DNA from: Selaginella tamariscina
Taxonomy: Eukaryota > Streptophyta > Lycopodiopsida > Selaginellales > Selaginellaceae
Reading direction: 5' to 3'
DNA: 64,000 nucleotides
Assembly: GCA_003024785.1 (NCBI GenBank)
Contig: PUQB01000215.1
Location: forward strand, 124,001 to 188,000
Below, piece by piece: positions 38,366 to 50,864 of the stretch. A program made the translations under genes and the position numbers. The number at the start of each line of letters is the position of its first letter. The stretch's first letter is position 1. Below the pieces are notes generated by a model. That model was not told where the DNA came from and made no database searches. It was given only the letters and a program-made list of their open reading frames with translations.

Positions 38366-40967
38366 ATGGCAGACGATGTGGTGGTTCTCAGAGCTACAGG
38401 GGAGACTCTGCCGAATGGACCTCTTGACGCAGGTGGCAATGGCGTTGTCTGTTTGTTAGCGACGCCTGCTCAAGCTGAAAAAGGGGAGTCTCTGTTATCA
38501 TTCTTAAAGAATCCCGAGGAAGGCTATGTACTCAAAGAAATCAAAGGGAAATGGTATGCGTGGAAGCCGCTCACCCCAGATCTGCAGGTCGTGCCAAGAG
38601 TGGCTCATGATATACATGTGTTTCTTATCAAAGGTAATAGTTTTGTGCTCCAAGTTCTCTCTGTATCTTTCATTCTGTGGTTACAGCGTCTCTGGTTCTT
38701 GATTCTTGATAGGGTTTTATTGTTGTGCTTTGGATCTGGTCTTAGATTTTGTGTGCTGTACGTGGCTTTAGCCATGTGGCACTGAGTTTGAAACCCGTGT
38801 CTCATATTGCTATGGCTTTGTCTGTGTCGACTTCATGGCCTCTTGATTTTGTGACATTCTTAGAGACTGGTCGGTTTTTGACTGGCGACGGCTTTCTGTC
38901 TCCAGCATCTCCGGAGCAGATATTCGAAGCCTGGGTGGATAAGAGAAAGGACTTTTTCGAATGCGATTTTGAAATACCTCTATCCAAGAATTTTGGGGGT
39001 CGTTTAGCTTCGAAGGTCAACCTGCCTTGCATTGGAAGAGTCCATGTTTACTGCTTCATGGTTTGGAACCTGGCATCACCAAACATGAGGAATTGCAAAG
39101 CAGGATACGGGCAGCAGGATCTGGCAAGAACCTCTTTCCGGTGCTGGGTGTCAGCGGGTGTGGAAAAAACTCGTCTGGCATACGAACTACTGGGGCATAC
39201 TTTTGGCTTTTACTTGGTTGCTGACGTTGACAAGAATGGTGGCTCCAGCGATATAAGTAGAGTGCAAAATGGAACACAGTACGGAGTTTCGGCCGTGGAC
39301 AACACTGCAATGGCTGAGCTGGCTACGTTACAGGTTATTCTGGCGAGGCTAATGATATTTGAGCACAGTCGGAAAAGCGTCACCGGTTTCACTCCTTGCC
39401 GCTGGCTTATGATGCAGGCATATTTCAAAGAATTCGTTGGTTATGACCCATTCTTAGAGCTGTCTGTGGCACTCGAGGCATGCTCAAGGTACTCTATAAA
39501 GCAGTCAATTGACAAGCTGTGGCTAGATGAAGCTGTTTGGGTGCTCGACGAGGCCCAAGTTCTTGGTACAGGACGAAAGATATTTCAGTCGGCTAAGACA
39601 AAACACCGGAGGCATGCCTTCTCTCCCATCCTGGCAAGCCTTTTGTATCCTAGCGACCGGGCATGGATTCAGAAGCATATAGTGGTCATCCTGGCACAGA
39701 GCTGAGCTTCTTGAGATTGGAGGAATCCATTGTATCAAAGCTTGCCTGGTTTAGAACGGACATGACAAGAGACGAACTGTTTATTTGGGACTTGCACACT
39801 AGCTGGTCTGAAGAAACTATCCAGGAGTACGTATCGTCTTTATTGGAGGTGGATATTGCGGTGGTTGCAGAAATGTGCAGGTGGCTTGTTGGTCGCAGGG
39901 GCCCGTAGCGACATTCGTGCAGCTTATATTACTCTCTGGAGACTTGCCAGGGGCTGTACTGGCAGAGTTTGTGCGAGTGTGTACACGAGAACGTAGATGG
40001 GTCCTTCTATGGTAGCATAGGAAAGCTCTATGATGAGGACAGACAGGGGAGCTTCTGTCTGCGAGGAGGTCAGCCCGTAGATTTTGCTGAAGTTCTTAGA
40101 ACAGTGGCTACGTTTGTTCTAACCGTGGGGGATGGCGAGATTATTGGTAGTGAACGCAATGATCTTCTATTAGTTGAATATGGGCTCGGGAATGTGACCA
40201 GGTTGGAACGGAACATGCTAGTCTTCACCATTGATGAGCCGTTGGTGAAGGAAGCCATGACGTGCTTCGCGTGCAGAAAGGTCTTGTAGCCCATCGGCTG
40301 AAGAGTCACATGACGTTGACGGTGGATGTTCCAAGCATTGGTGGTCGCATTTGGGAGAAATTGGCTTGTTTGGACATGGAGAAATGGTTCAAAACACTTC
40401 CGAGGCTTGAAGATTGTCCATGTTTCCAACGAGGGGAGATACCGCGGGCATGGAGGACTAAACGTGTGGAACTTTTTGGAGTGCGGCCTGATCTCTTGGC
40501 AATAGAGTCAACTGTGGATATACAGGACTTCATAAATGGGACAGGGATGTGGAAGTTCTACTCGTTGACGATTGGTCTGGTCCTGACATAATGTTCTTCT
40601 TGAAGATTAATGGAAAGCTGGTCCCCGTCTTCTGCCAGTTTAAGCTGAGGAAAAGACTCTCTGCAGCCGAGGCTAACAGGGATGTGAGAACAACACAGGT
40701 CGGTAAAATGTACCTGCACAACAAGGACAAACGGACATGCTTTTGAACGTGTGCAGCGATGGTTACATCTCTATGGTGATCGTGTTTCCTGTAACATTCG
40801 ATCCTGAAAAGCAGAAAAACAAGAGCAATGTGGCAGCAGAGAAACGGAGGTTGATTGGGTACGTGCAGGAGGCGCACATGGAAGCTATGTTTGCAGGAAG
40901 TCACGAGCTTCTTTGTGCATTAAGGGGTGTTGAGATTCGCCCTGGTAAGCGACCCAGACTCGCATGA
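38366..40967 (+). pseudogene. Crinkler-type NTPase/nuclease effector-like locus (fossil)
   Basis: A 2.6-kb stretch of protein-like sequence in several frames. Parts: an N-terminal domain from an ATG at 38366 (about 90 residues, ending in HDIHVFLIKG before a possible GT splice site); a P-loop G-V-S-G-C-G-K at 39147-39167; a middle region with the composition of the Crinkler-RHS NTPase module; and near the end a GPDI (40579-40590) with a Q-x-K (40636-40644), the pattern of a PD-(D/E)XK nuclease; stop at 40967. This order, NTPase then nuclease, is known from Crinkler-RHS-type effectors and related transposon-like genes of oomycetes, fungi and some plants. It appears broken at several points, though introns may explain part. 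The assignment rests on motifs and is moderately sure. Confidence 0.55.
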
Positions 40968-41094
40968 ATTCGTAGTCCGAGCAAGGTAAACAGGTCGGTT
41001 AAATATTTTCTATGGTTTATAAAGAGGACAAGCCAACATGTAACGCTAAAAATAATACATACTAATACTTTTTCTTTTTGTTTAAATTTTACAT
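40968..41094. other. Spacer and left target site of the second retrotransposon
   Basis: A short T-rich stretch ends in 'ttacat'. The bases ACAT recur after the right LTR (45959-45962), consistent with a Ty3/gypsy target duplication of 4-5 bp. Confidence 0.5.
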
Positions 41095-41255
41095 TGTGAG
41101 AGCTTGGAATATAGAAATGTGTATCTACATTAGTTCAGAAACCCTAACTTATATACAAGAGCGAGTGGTCCAGATTGAATCCAATCCGACGGCTATCAAA
41201 ATCCACTACGCTAATAATAGTATGTGCACATGCAGCCGTACACGTGGATCTTACA
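41095..41255 (-). repeat. 3' LTR of the young Ty3/gypsy element
   Basis: 161 bp, plus-strand reading TGTGAGAGC...GGATCTTACA. About 98% identical to the LTR at 45798-45958. Confidence 0.9.
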
Positions 41256-44200
41256 TCATCCCTCCTCTCGGAAGGGTGTAAGTTGGTTAGGGTTCTCTTG
41301 TAGACGGGCCCGGATCTGGAGGAACATCAGGAGGAGGCACTGGTGGATCTATAGGCGGCACAACTTGTTCCCGTTGCAAAATGCTTCAACCGTTGTACAT
41401 GTACAATCTCCGGAGGATCGGGTTGAATGTCGTGCCGAACCTCATAAACCTGTGGTCCTACTTGCCGTAACACTCGATACGGTCCTTTCCATTGAGGAAG
41501 GAGACTCTTAGCTAAACCACGTACCGTAAGCTTGGGAAAACGAACCAACACCAGTTCATCAACCTTGTACTCCGCAGGAGGACGATGATGCGAGTTGTAC
41601 CGTTGTTGTTGTCCTACTTGTACGCGGCCCAAGTGTTCTGCTGACTCCGCACGAACCAATGGAAGGATGCTTGTCAGATACCGATCCCATGACCTAGCAT
41701 CAGCAGCTCGCGGTAACCGAGACGGCAAACCCAACTCCGTTGGCAACACCGGGTCATGACCATACAAAAGCTTATATGGAGAAGTACCAATGGAACTTTG
41801 AACTCCAGTGACATAAGCATATCGGAGAGACGGCAGATAACCATCCCAATCTGAATGTTGAAAGTTCACATACTTTGCGATCATCCCCTTGAAGGTTCTA
41901 ACAAGCCGTTCCACTAAACCATCTGTCTGAGGATGATAAGCACTTGTGAAAGTGTGGCGTATCCCTAATCGAGATGTCAAAACATGAAATGCCTCAGCCA
42001 TAAATGCGGGACCATTATCCGAGAGAATTCGCTCCGGACAAGAATGCTGAAACACGACCCGATTCAGGAGAAACTGACCAACAGCAGAAGCAGTCGCACT
42101 AGCAAGAGCACCAACTTCTACCCAACGAGTTAGGTAATCAGAAGCAATAATAACGTACTCGTTACCAGCAGTTGACCGCGGAAAAGGTCCCATCAAATCA
42201 AATGCCACCAATTCAAACGGACGAGAAACTGCAATTGACTCCAACCGTCCTTCCGAAGCACATGGGGGAGTATTGCGAGCTTGGCACCACACACAACTAC
42301 GCACATACCGAATCACATCTCCTCGCAACTCCGGCCAATAGAAAGATCTGCGCAGCTTCTCCATCACCCGACGATGTCCCATGTGCCCGCCAAGAATAGG
42401 AGAGTCATGGTAAGCATGGAGGAAGCGTGGAATGAAGATTGAAGGTACCACCAACCGCAAAGGATCATCTGGATCAGTCCCCACAAAATAAAGAAGGTCA
42501 TCCTGAAGGCGATACTGTGAATGTAAATGCCTGAAAGGCAAGTCATCAGCAAGTGATGCAGGATTCTCAAACCCATCACGAAGCCTTCGAATCCACGGCT
42601 CAACCTTTTGAGCTTCCCGAACCTCATCCAAAGACGGCAAATCTAACTCTGCATTCTGCGGACACTGAACGTCAAGCACAGCAACTGCTGATGGTACGGA
42701 ATCTTCATCCAAAAAGTCCACTGAAGCTGGAACAACTGGTTCCTCTGGGGCAACAGAAGAGAGAGAAGGTGGAAGAGGAGCCCGAGAAAGAGCATCAGCA
42801 TCAGCCATGGAACTCCCTGGACGATGAACAACTTCAAAGTCGTAAATTTGAAGTTTCAAGGCCCACCGAGCAGTACGCCCAATCAAATTCTTTCGCTTCA
42901 ACAACGAAGTGACTGCTGCATGATCACCTTCCAACAACGTCCGCGAACCATGCAAGTAGGCATGGAGCTTCTCAAAACCCCAAACTGCTGCTAGACACTC
43001 CTTTTCAGTTGTGGAGTAATTCACCTCTGCTGGCTGCAATGTACGGCTGATGTATGCAATGGGATGTCGTTGGCCAGGAACACTTGTACTCTCCTGCATC
43101 AATACACCCCCGAGGCCGATGTCAGAAGCATCTACACGCAAGATGAAAGGACGAGTGTAATCCGGGTACGCCAAAACTGGAGGAGTCGTCAACAACTCTT
43201 TGAGATCTGCAAATGCCTGCTTGCAATCCTTAGACCAAACAAAAGAAGTCATTGACGATTTCAACAACGCGCGCAACGGTGCAGTACGATCTGAAAGATG
43301 ATCCAGAAAACGACCCAGATATTGTACCTTGCCAAGAAAGCGTTGCACATCATTCACACACTTCGGCGTAGGGAACTTCAAAACTGCAACTAGTTTGTCA
43401 GGATCGACTTGCAAACCTTCACGTGAAATGCGATAACCCAGATAAGTGGTGTCCTTTGATCCAAATACACACTTAGATGGCTTCAACTTCAAACCAACTT
43501 CCCGCAGTCGATCCAAAACCTTACGTACATCACCGACATGCTCCTCCCACGTTCCATCCTGAATGGATCAAAACATCATCGATGAAATCGCATCCGGCAT
43601 GTCGCAAAGAACCTCATCCATCATACGCTGGAAAGTTGCTGGAGCATTGCTCAAACCGAAAGGCATCACCAGGAACTCGTACAGGCCAAATGGTGTTCGA
43701 AAAGCAGTCTTGGGAATGTCCATGTCAGCCATCGGAACTTGCCAATATCCAGATGCGAGATCTAACTTGGTGAACCAACGGCTCCGCCCCAGTCGATCCA
43801 AAAGGTCTGCAGTATGAGGAAGTGGGTACACATCTGAGACGGTTACCTCATTTAACGGGCGATAATCAATGCAGAATCGAACGCTCCCATCAGGCTTCGT
43901 CACAAGGTGAGGTTCGCACGCCCAAGGACTTCGAGACTTCCGGATAACACCCTTCTCCAACATCTCTTTGACATTCGCTCGTAAGATCTTGAGCTCCTTT
44001 GGTGATCGACGCCGAACAGGTACCTTGATTGGCCTAGCTTCTCCAGTTGGAATAGGGTGGCGTGTCGCAATCTTGGCCCCAGATGACAAGTCGAAGTTGA
44101 AAAGATCAGCATACTCCTTCTTGAGTTGATCAACAACTACAGCACGACGATCATCTGATGGATCCAAAGAAGAAAAGGAAGAGCATGAAGGGAAAATGGT

Positions 44201-45797
44201 TGGAAATAGGGTGAGACAAAAGTGATGGAAGCAGAGGTGGAAGCAGATGGACGAAGTGGAATAGAAGTAAGAGGAATGGAAGAAAGACGAGGGAGAGTCA
44301 AACAAGGGGGAGACTTTTCAAAGTCACACTTGGCATGATTGCGAGTTAACCAATCCATACCAAGAATAAGGTGAAAAGCTTGACTCGGCACCACCCGCAA
44401 AGATTGAAGCTCGAGCTCACAATCATCCACACGAACAACAATGTCCACTTCATCCCGCGAACAAGCATGAGTATGTCCGTTGCCGTACAGAATGAAGACT
44501 GGTTCTACCGCACGACGCAAATGAAGGCTGCAACGTGTAGCAACAGATTGAGAAACAGAGGACAAACTTGAACCTGTATCCACCAACACTGAAAGGAAAA
44601 CAGGATGAGTGTGCGATTGAAACGAGCTTGAAAAGTGAAAACCGGATGATTTGGTGCCGAGTGAACCCCTTGATGATACTCCCGAAAGAAAGATGGAGGG
44701 GTCACTAATTTATTCGCACGAGGACCCTCCTCTACTCGTGCGATTCGTCGTTTCCCGGAAGATCCACCGCATCACAACCTTCCACTGCAGCAGCACCAAC
44801 CGGACGTTGTTGCGCCATGGCCTCCATCCTGGAAATGGGGGACGCCAATCGGGAAACCGTTGACAGCGCCGATACGTGTGTCCAACCTCATCACATGCCC
44901 AACAACGAACTGCACGTCCACGTCCTCGTCCACGGGCCCCACCTTGTGCTGGTACACGAGCGGCAACAGCCTCAACCTCCATCGGAGCAGGTCCATCCCC
45001 AACATGGAGTGGAACAAGAGCACGTGAAGGCAAGTGGGAGAGGTGACGACTCATATCGTTGTGCCAGCCTCAAAGCATCGTCAAGAGTCACTGGAGCTAG
45101 TGCATGCACAAGCCCCACAAGGTCTTGACGAAGTGCTGGCCACAACATACCTAACTTGATGCGTTCCGACATGTTAGGTTCTGCACGCAGCAAAAGGCTT
45201 CGAAAGCGAACACCAAACTGCATCACCGACTCAGATGGCTCCTGACGAATACGATGCAACTGCTGAAAAGCATCATCACAGTCGTCCGCATGCCCAAATG
45301 CACGTTTGAAGATCTCTGGAAGAATATTCCAATCTCCACGAGTTGCAACGTCCAGACCATTGTACCACTGCAACGCCGTCCCTTGAAGACAAGTAGGAAA
45401 CTCGCGCAAACACTGAGCACCGTCCCACGAATGATATGTGGCAACCACAGTGAAGTGGTCAAACCAATGGTACACATCATCTCCAGGATTTCCGCGAAAG
45501 AAATCCGGTCGGACACGGGGGTTTGCAACATGTAGGAGGAGTACCCTGGCTGTGAATGCTGCCATCAACTGAGAATGATTGTTCAGTTGCACACGCATGG
45601 CATCCAACAACTGCATGAGTAACTGCTCCACAGACAAGGGATTTGCTGTTGTGGATTCATGGATGAAGAAGAGACAAAATCCACAAGAAAGGAATAGATC
45701 TAGACAATGGAAAAGCTAGACCTAAGAAGACAGAGAAAAAAGACACAAATCCGAGCACTCCGTAGGGACAATTAGAGGTGCCCCTCACCTCCACCAA

Positions 45798-45958
45798 TGT
45801 GAGAGCTCGGAATATAGAAATGTGTATATCCATTAGTTCAGAAACCCTAACTTATATACAAGAGCGAGTGGTCCAGATTGAATCCAATCCGACGGCTATC
45901 AAAATCCACTACGCTAATAATAGTATGTGCACATGCAGCCGTACACGTGGATCTTACA
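45798..45958 (-). repeat. 5' LTR of the young Ty3/gypsy element
   Basis: 161 bp, same ends as its partner at 41095-41255, followed on the right by ACATT. Confidence 0.9.
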
Positions 45959-45982
45959 ACATTAGTTTGAATGAAATATAAA

Positions 45983-46253
45983 ATGTTTAGTGCAACTACT
46001 GATGCTTCAGTTGCCAAGCTAGCGAGCTCATTGAATAGAGAAACAAGGCCAGGAACAGTTCTGGCTTCCACAATGCAGAAGGTGTCTTGGGGTTACACAC
46101 TCCTCGGTGGACTGATGGTGTGGTGGTTCTGAAGCACATCCAGCCTGTGGCTGTGAGAGGAGCGCTCAGCTTGGTCGTATTCGTGGTCATGTTTGATAAG
46201 ACCTGTGCTGCTTTTGTTTTGCCGTTAATGTCCATGGAATTTAGTACTTAACC
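45983..46253 (+). other. Coding-like stretch beside the element
   Basis: A 49-codon frame runs from an ATG at 45983 to a TGA at 46130-46132, with ordinary composition (SATTDASVAKLASSL, then SWGYTLLGGLMVWW). The next 120 bp are open in a different frame and contain a hydrophobic stretch (ALSLVVFVVMF). It may be the downstream end of whatever the retrotransposon landed in. I cannot assign a family. Confidence 0.3.
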
Positions 46254-46690
46254 AGCAGTGTGTGTATCTCAGACTCTGCTAAGTTTTGCTTTAGATCCTG
46301 TGCATACATACATTCATTATGCAGCTTAATGTGTGTGGTGTGTGAGTGAGAGAGAGAAGAGAGAGAGGGTACATACACAGTTTATGTAATGCAAGGATAC
46401 GAGAAGAGAGTTAAGTCGTCAGTATATGTGTAACACACATATATACATGTTTGTGTGTGAGAGATAGAGAGAGAGAGGTATATACGCATGAGTGGTCAAG
46501 GCTTGGTAAAGCGTTCAAGAGCACCGAGAGAAGTTTGGAGTTTATCTTCTTTAATCTGAGACAGGAGAACATGAATAACCCCAGCATCAAGCAAGTCTTC
46601 ATAACCTCATTGTCAGGACACTACACAACACACTAGAAGCGTATATTCCCGTCTACATTGCTGCTCTCTATACGGCGTAAGTTGCACATT
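46254..46690. other. Intergenic with GA microsatellites
   Basis: GA runs lie near 46346-46368 and 46459-46477. The 61- to 63-codon frames over them are artefacts. Confidence 0.5.
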
Positions 46691-49600
46691 GCACATATAT
46701 ATTCAATGGTAAATATATATTATACACAAGTAAATGTTAAGAACGATTGGATGAAAAGCATATTACATGGAATATGATTCATAAGAGAGTATATTCCTCT
46801 TATATTCTTAAAGTAAACATATAAGTTGAATAACATAAACACACATGTTGTAATATTTAAGTTTTAAAACAAATAAAAATAAATAATTATATCACCAAAC
46901 AAGTTACTTTTTATTCTTTTGACTCACTGAAGTCATTTTCTTTAAACACTTCCGTCCTAAGGTTTATGTTTGCATTTTCAAACAACATTTTAGTCAGAGC
47001 ATCCATTATTTTAAAGTCTCAGTAATTACTCATGGCCTAACATATATTACTTTATTACATTGTTATCGTATTTTTCAAAAGTTCTTGCTAAAGCTTATAA
47101 GAATCAATCGTATTGCTTTCGCTTAATATAAACTATAAATAATGCTTTAGTTACCTCACTCTCATTAAACTTGCATCGCTTAAAGATATCTCTCACCCTT
47201 AAAAAACTAATGTACTTTTTCCTTAACTTTTATTATAGTTTCTTTTTCAATTTTAATTATTAAAATTATTATCATGTAAAAGGCACAAGGTGGTGAAGAA
47301 ACAATATGTAGCCACTTGATCAGGTTAACTTGTTATCATTCCTCTTCATAAAAAATTTTAAAACGAACTTTCAATTCACAAATTGCACACTCCATTGGCA
47401 TACGACTGCTAAATTGAATGAAATTCTAATAATACTTCATTTGATTTAAACCTTGTTAAAGAGACAACATCCAAGGTTTAACAATATAATAATATCTTAA
47501 CTAAATAATATGATTTAAGATATTTCTTCTTAATCTCAAACAAGTTGCTAACTTATTAAAAATATTGGAGTCATGCAAGCTACTACCCATCCAATATCGT
47601 AATCTCATATATATTTTTTTACTAAGAATAATCAACTGAAATTAATAGAATGAAAACCCTTTATATTATAATAATCTTCAGAATTAAGTTTTAGTGCAAT
47701 CATTTGTAAATAACTTCATCAATAGCTCCAGCAACACTAAAAATGCCTCTAATCTTTTAAACTCTTTAATTAGTTTCTCTAACCTTTGTGGTGAATGCCA
47801 AGCAATGTATTTATCTTAAAACTTTATTTTTATTATATTACAAAACTCTTAATTATCTTATGCACTATTGTCATTCCAATACAGTACTCATCCACAATAT
47901 CCTTAATGAGATTACCATTGCCTAACTTAGTAAGAGCAACACACACTCGTTTCTCAAGTGGAATGGCTTATTATAGATGAGTGTCATGTTATTGTAAGTA
48001 TGAGACAAGTTCTGTACATAGAAATGAGAATGTATTTCGTGATACACGCATCCTTGATTTGAACATAACATCATTATAAGAAACAATAAGTATTCTTTCA
48101 ACATACACATTGGGCTTATTATACATCCAAATGGATAGAGTTTCTGCTTTGCCATGCCATCACATTTAATGGCCAATTCAAAAGCCTTAAGAAGTAGCTC
48201 ACTTACAACATACTTATGATGTTAGTAGTTTCTTTTAACATACCTCAAATATAGATTATAATTACAATTACAACTCAAATGAGTTATTTACGGTCCATGT
48301 CTCTATGCCCAAAATCCATAATTAAATGCCACCAAGCCACACAAGACGACTAGTGGTAACTCTTACAAAGATATTTAATAACATTAAACCAAAGAGTGAG
48401 CACATAAAAGAAGTAGAAAAAAAAAATGAGCTTTAGAATGACACAACAACTGTTGCTTGAGAGATAAAACTCTTGCAAGTATTGGGAAGGCAAGGGTTTA
48501 AAGCCGATTAAAAAGAGTATAAAGTTCCTTGTAAATATGCTTAAAGCTTCTTTAGAAAATCAATAAAATGTTTTGTTACAAATTTCTGAGTCACAAACTC
48601 ATAAAGACACATTGAGAATAGAGTTTGATAAGGAGTAGTGAGAGCAAGTTCATGTTGATAAAGAAGAGAGGGATGTGCTACTAGAGGAGTTGAGAGTTAT
48701 GGCAAAAGCATGAAAATGATGAAAACTGTAATGGAGATGCGTGAAGGTAAAACTAGAGTCAACATTATATATCACATTCATTATTAATATAGTTTAGTTT
48801 TTGCATGTTTCATGTTTTTAATATACTCTTATATTTTTAAATATCATCTTAATTAGTTAAAAGTGTGAGTGAGAACGAGGAACATCATTAAGTATCATAT
48901 TAGATGTAGATGACGTTGATAAGTTATTTAAAGTATCATTTTAATTTATGCTTTATTTTATTTAGAGAGTAGTTTAAAAGTCATAGTAGACATGTAGAGA
49001 GAGCAAGACTTAAAAATAGAATATTGTTTGATCCTTTAAATATGTAGTTGTTTGAAGAAAATAGGTTCTTTATAGCTTGTAGATATAGGGATGTTAAATC
49101 TTAATGGGTGAAGCATGTAGTATTGTGTGATTTAATAGTTTTTTGATGGCTTATTATAATGAAGAGCGCTAGAGAGACATTTTAAAGAGGTTTCTTTGGT
49201 TGTGTTAGATGCTTGCTGAGGACTTGAAACATCAAGACACAAACTATAAATTTGTTGTGCCCATTGTTGTTCAAGTTGCTTGCACATTATACAAGTTGTT
49301 GAATAATACAAGCTTTTTAAATTTGTCAAAACGGTTTGCTATTGATTAGTCCATAACAATTCAATATTTTAAATAAACTTGTGAGACAAGCATATAAGTA
49401 TTTAATACAAGTTGAAGTGGTCAAGTCAGTTAGGAAAGATTGTGGAGATTATTATTAGATTTGAAGAGCTTTCTATGGTAGAGCATGATAATGACTATTA
49501 TAATAAAAAAGTAAGTATACAATTGTAAGGGGAATTTGCACACATGATATCCTGGCTTTGTGCATGATGGTAGAATATGGAGGCTATGTGGTTTTCAATA

Positions 49601-50450
49601 ATGTTGTTGCATTTCATCCCTTAACTTGTATGTCCACTCGTTCATATTAGGAAGGTTCTCTTTCTTAAACTTTACAAAAGTCATCTTAAAGTAAGCCCCA
49701 TTACCATTATGAATTTGATAATCATGTATTATACAATAATTTAAAAGTAAATTCTTCACAGTCTTATCTACATTCTTAATTATTACTTTGCAACAATCTT
49801 CTTCCATTAAATATCAACTTTCTCAAATTTGTCTCACGATGAAGAATATTATTATTGATGAAGTATCTCTTTCGTTTTGGTAGTGATTAAAGTGTCAATT
49901 TCATAAACCTTCCAATTTAGTGAACGCTCTCTACCTTAAAAGTAAAAGGAGCCTCTACTATTAGTTTTGTTTCAACTAGTGCAAAAGGGGGTGTAGAATA
50001 ATAATTGGTGTAAAATTAAATGTTATTAAAAATGAGTAACCAAAGGGAGTAGCTATTGAAGGTGTGGGAATAGTTGCAGATGGTGTTGTAAAAGGTGTGG
50101 GAATATGTGTGCTGGATTGCTATTTAATCTATTGCTAAAATATTATATGCATTTTCGAAACAACTTTACTTGGATGCACTAAAACCTCCTTGTGCCATGT
50201 TTAGACTATGTCCAAAAGTTTATAATTTGTAAAAAACCTTCAATAAGCTTTAAATGAATCTTGTTAAATTACTAGTGCCCCTTAAATTTTACATTGAATT
50301 TACTAAAATTGTTTAAATTAATTTAACTAATTTGGTGTCAACATAAACAAATTTTAGTAAATCTTAAATTTGGTGTGAGTGTGATCTAATTTAGTTAAAT
50401 CCATTTTAACTATTGGTTTGAGTGTGCTGTATTATAAATAATAGACCCAA
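46690..50450. other. AT-rich non-coding DNA
   Basis: Long stretch without supported genes. The short frames at 49132-49329 and 49595-49807 (minus) have ordinary composition but no recognisable domain, start context or splice sites; they may be relics of a DNA transposon. I see no terminal inverted repeats. Confidence 0.45.
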
Positions 50451-50459
50451 CGAAATTGT

Positions 50460-50826
50460 TTGTTGAAGAATGGATCAGGATGCCAAAGCTGTGAGCTTTT
50501 GTTGCTTTCTTCATATTATATACACAATGCATTTCTTAAACCAAGTGTTCCCTTCTGTCTCTCTCTCACATGCACGCACACACACATTCCTATCTATCCA
50601 AAATTCAAGCAGGCGGTGACAGGTTCACTTTTACATGAAGACGGGCAACCTTTATCTGTTGGTTGTTGATGGGATATATGGAGAATGGAGAGAAAACATG
50701 GCTATGGAACCGTTGAATGTTACGAACAATACCACTACTTTTGTTACTGCACTTCGGAGTTGGAATGGCCACTCCATCTGTATCGATTCCAAGCACATGC
50801 AAATTGTTTGGGTGAAGAGTTTATAA
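50460..50826 (+). other. Weak coding-like segment downstream of the PPR gene
   Basis: Two overlapping plus-strand frames (ending 50669 and 50826) have mixed composition, the second containing MEPLNVTNNTTTFVTALRSW. The minus strand is also open here. It lies just beyond the 3' end of the PPR gene on the other strand. No family is recognised. Confidence 0.2.
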
Positions 50827-50864
50827 GTAACGAACAACTTTACACGTAACGGACTACATCTTCA

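Larger units (their letters stand above)
41095..45958 (-). mobile_element. Young Ty3/gypsy retrotransposon with 161-bp LTRs
   Basis: 4.86 kb, minus orientation, nearly whole with few breaks. From its 5' side: LTR 45798-45958; primer-binding site beginning TGGTGGAGGTGAGG just inside it; gag about 44970-45640 with CCHC knuckle at 44863-44904 (CWACDEVGH); aspartic protease about 44300-44590 (LVDTGSS); reverse transcriptase about 43560-44160 (MPFGLSNAPATFQ); RNase H about 42850-43250; integrase about 41330-42430 with HHCC part and the D,D,E core (LSDNGPAF); polypurine tract about 41256-41275; LTR 41095-41255. RNase H and integrase lie in one long open frame of 729 codons. No chromodomain is seen after the integrase. 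The LTRs differ at only about 3 of 161 positions, so insertion is recent. Confidence 0.92.

Noticed and set aside
38605-40904. Minus-strand frames opposite the first Crinkler-type locus
   Set aside because: The plus strand has the motif-bearing sequence (P-loop, nuclease pattern); the opposite frames show no domain.
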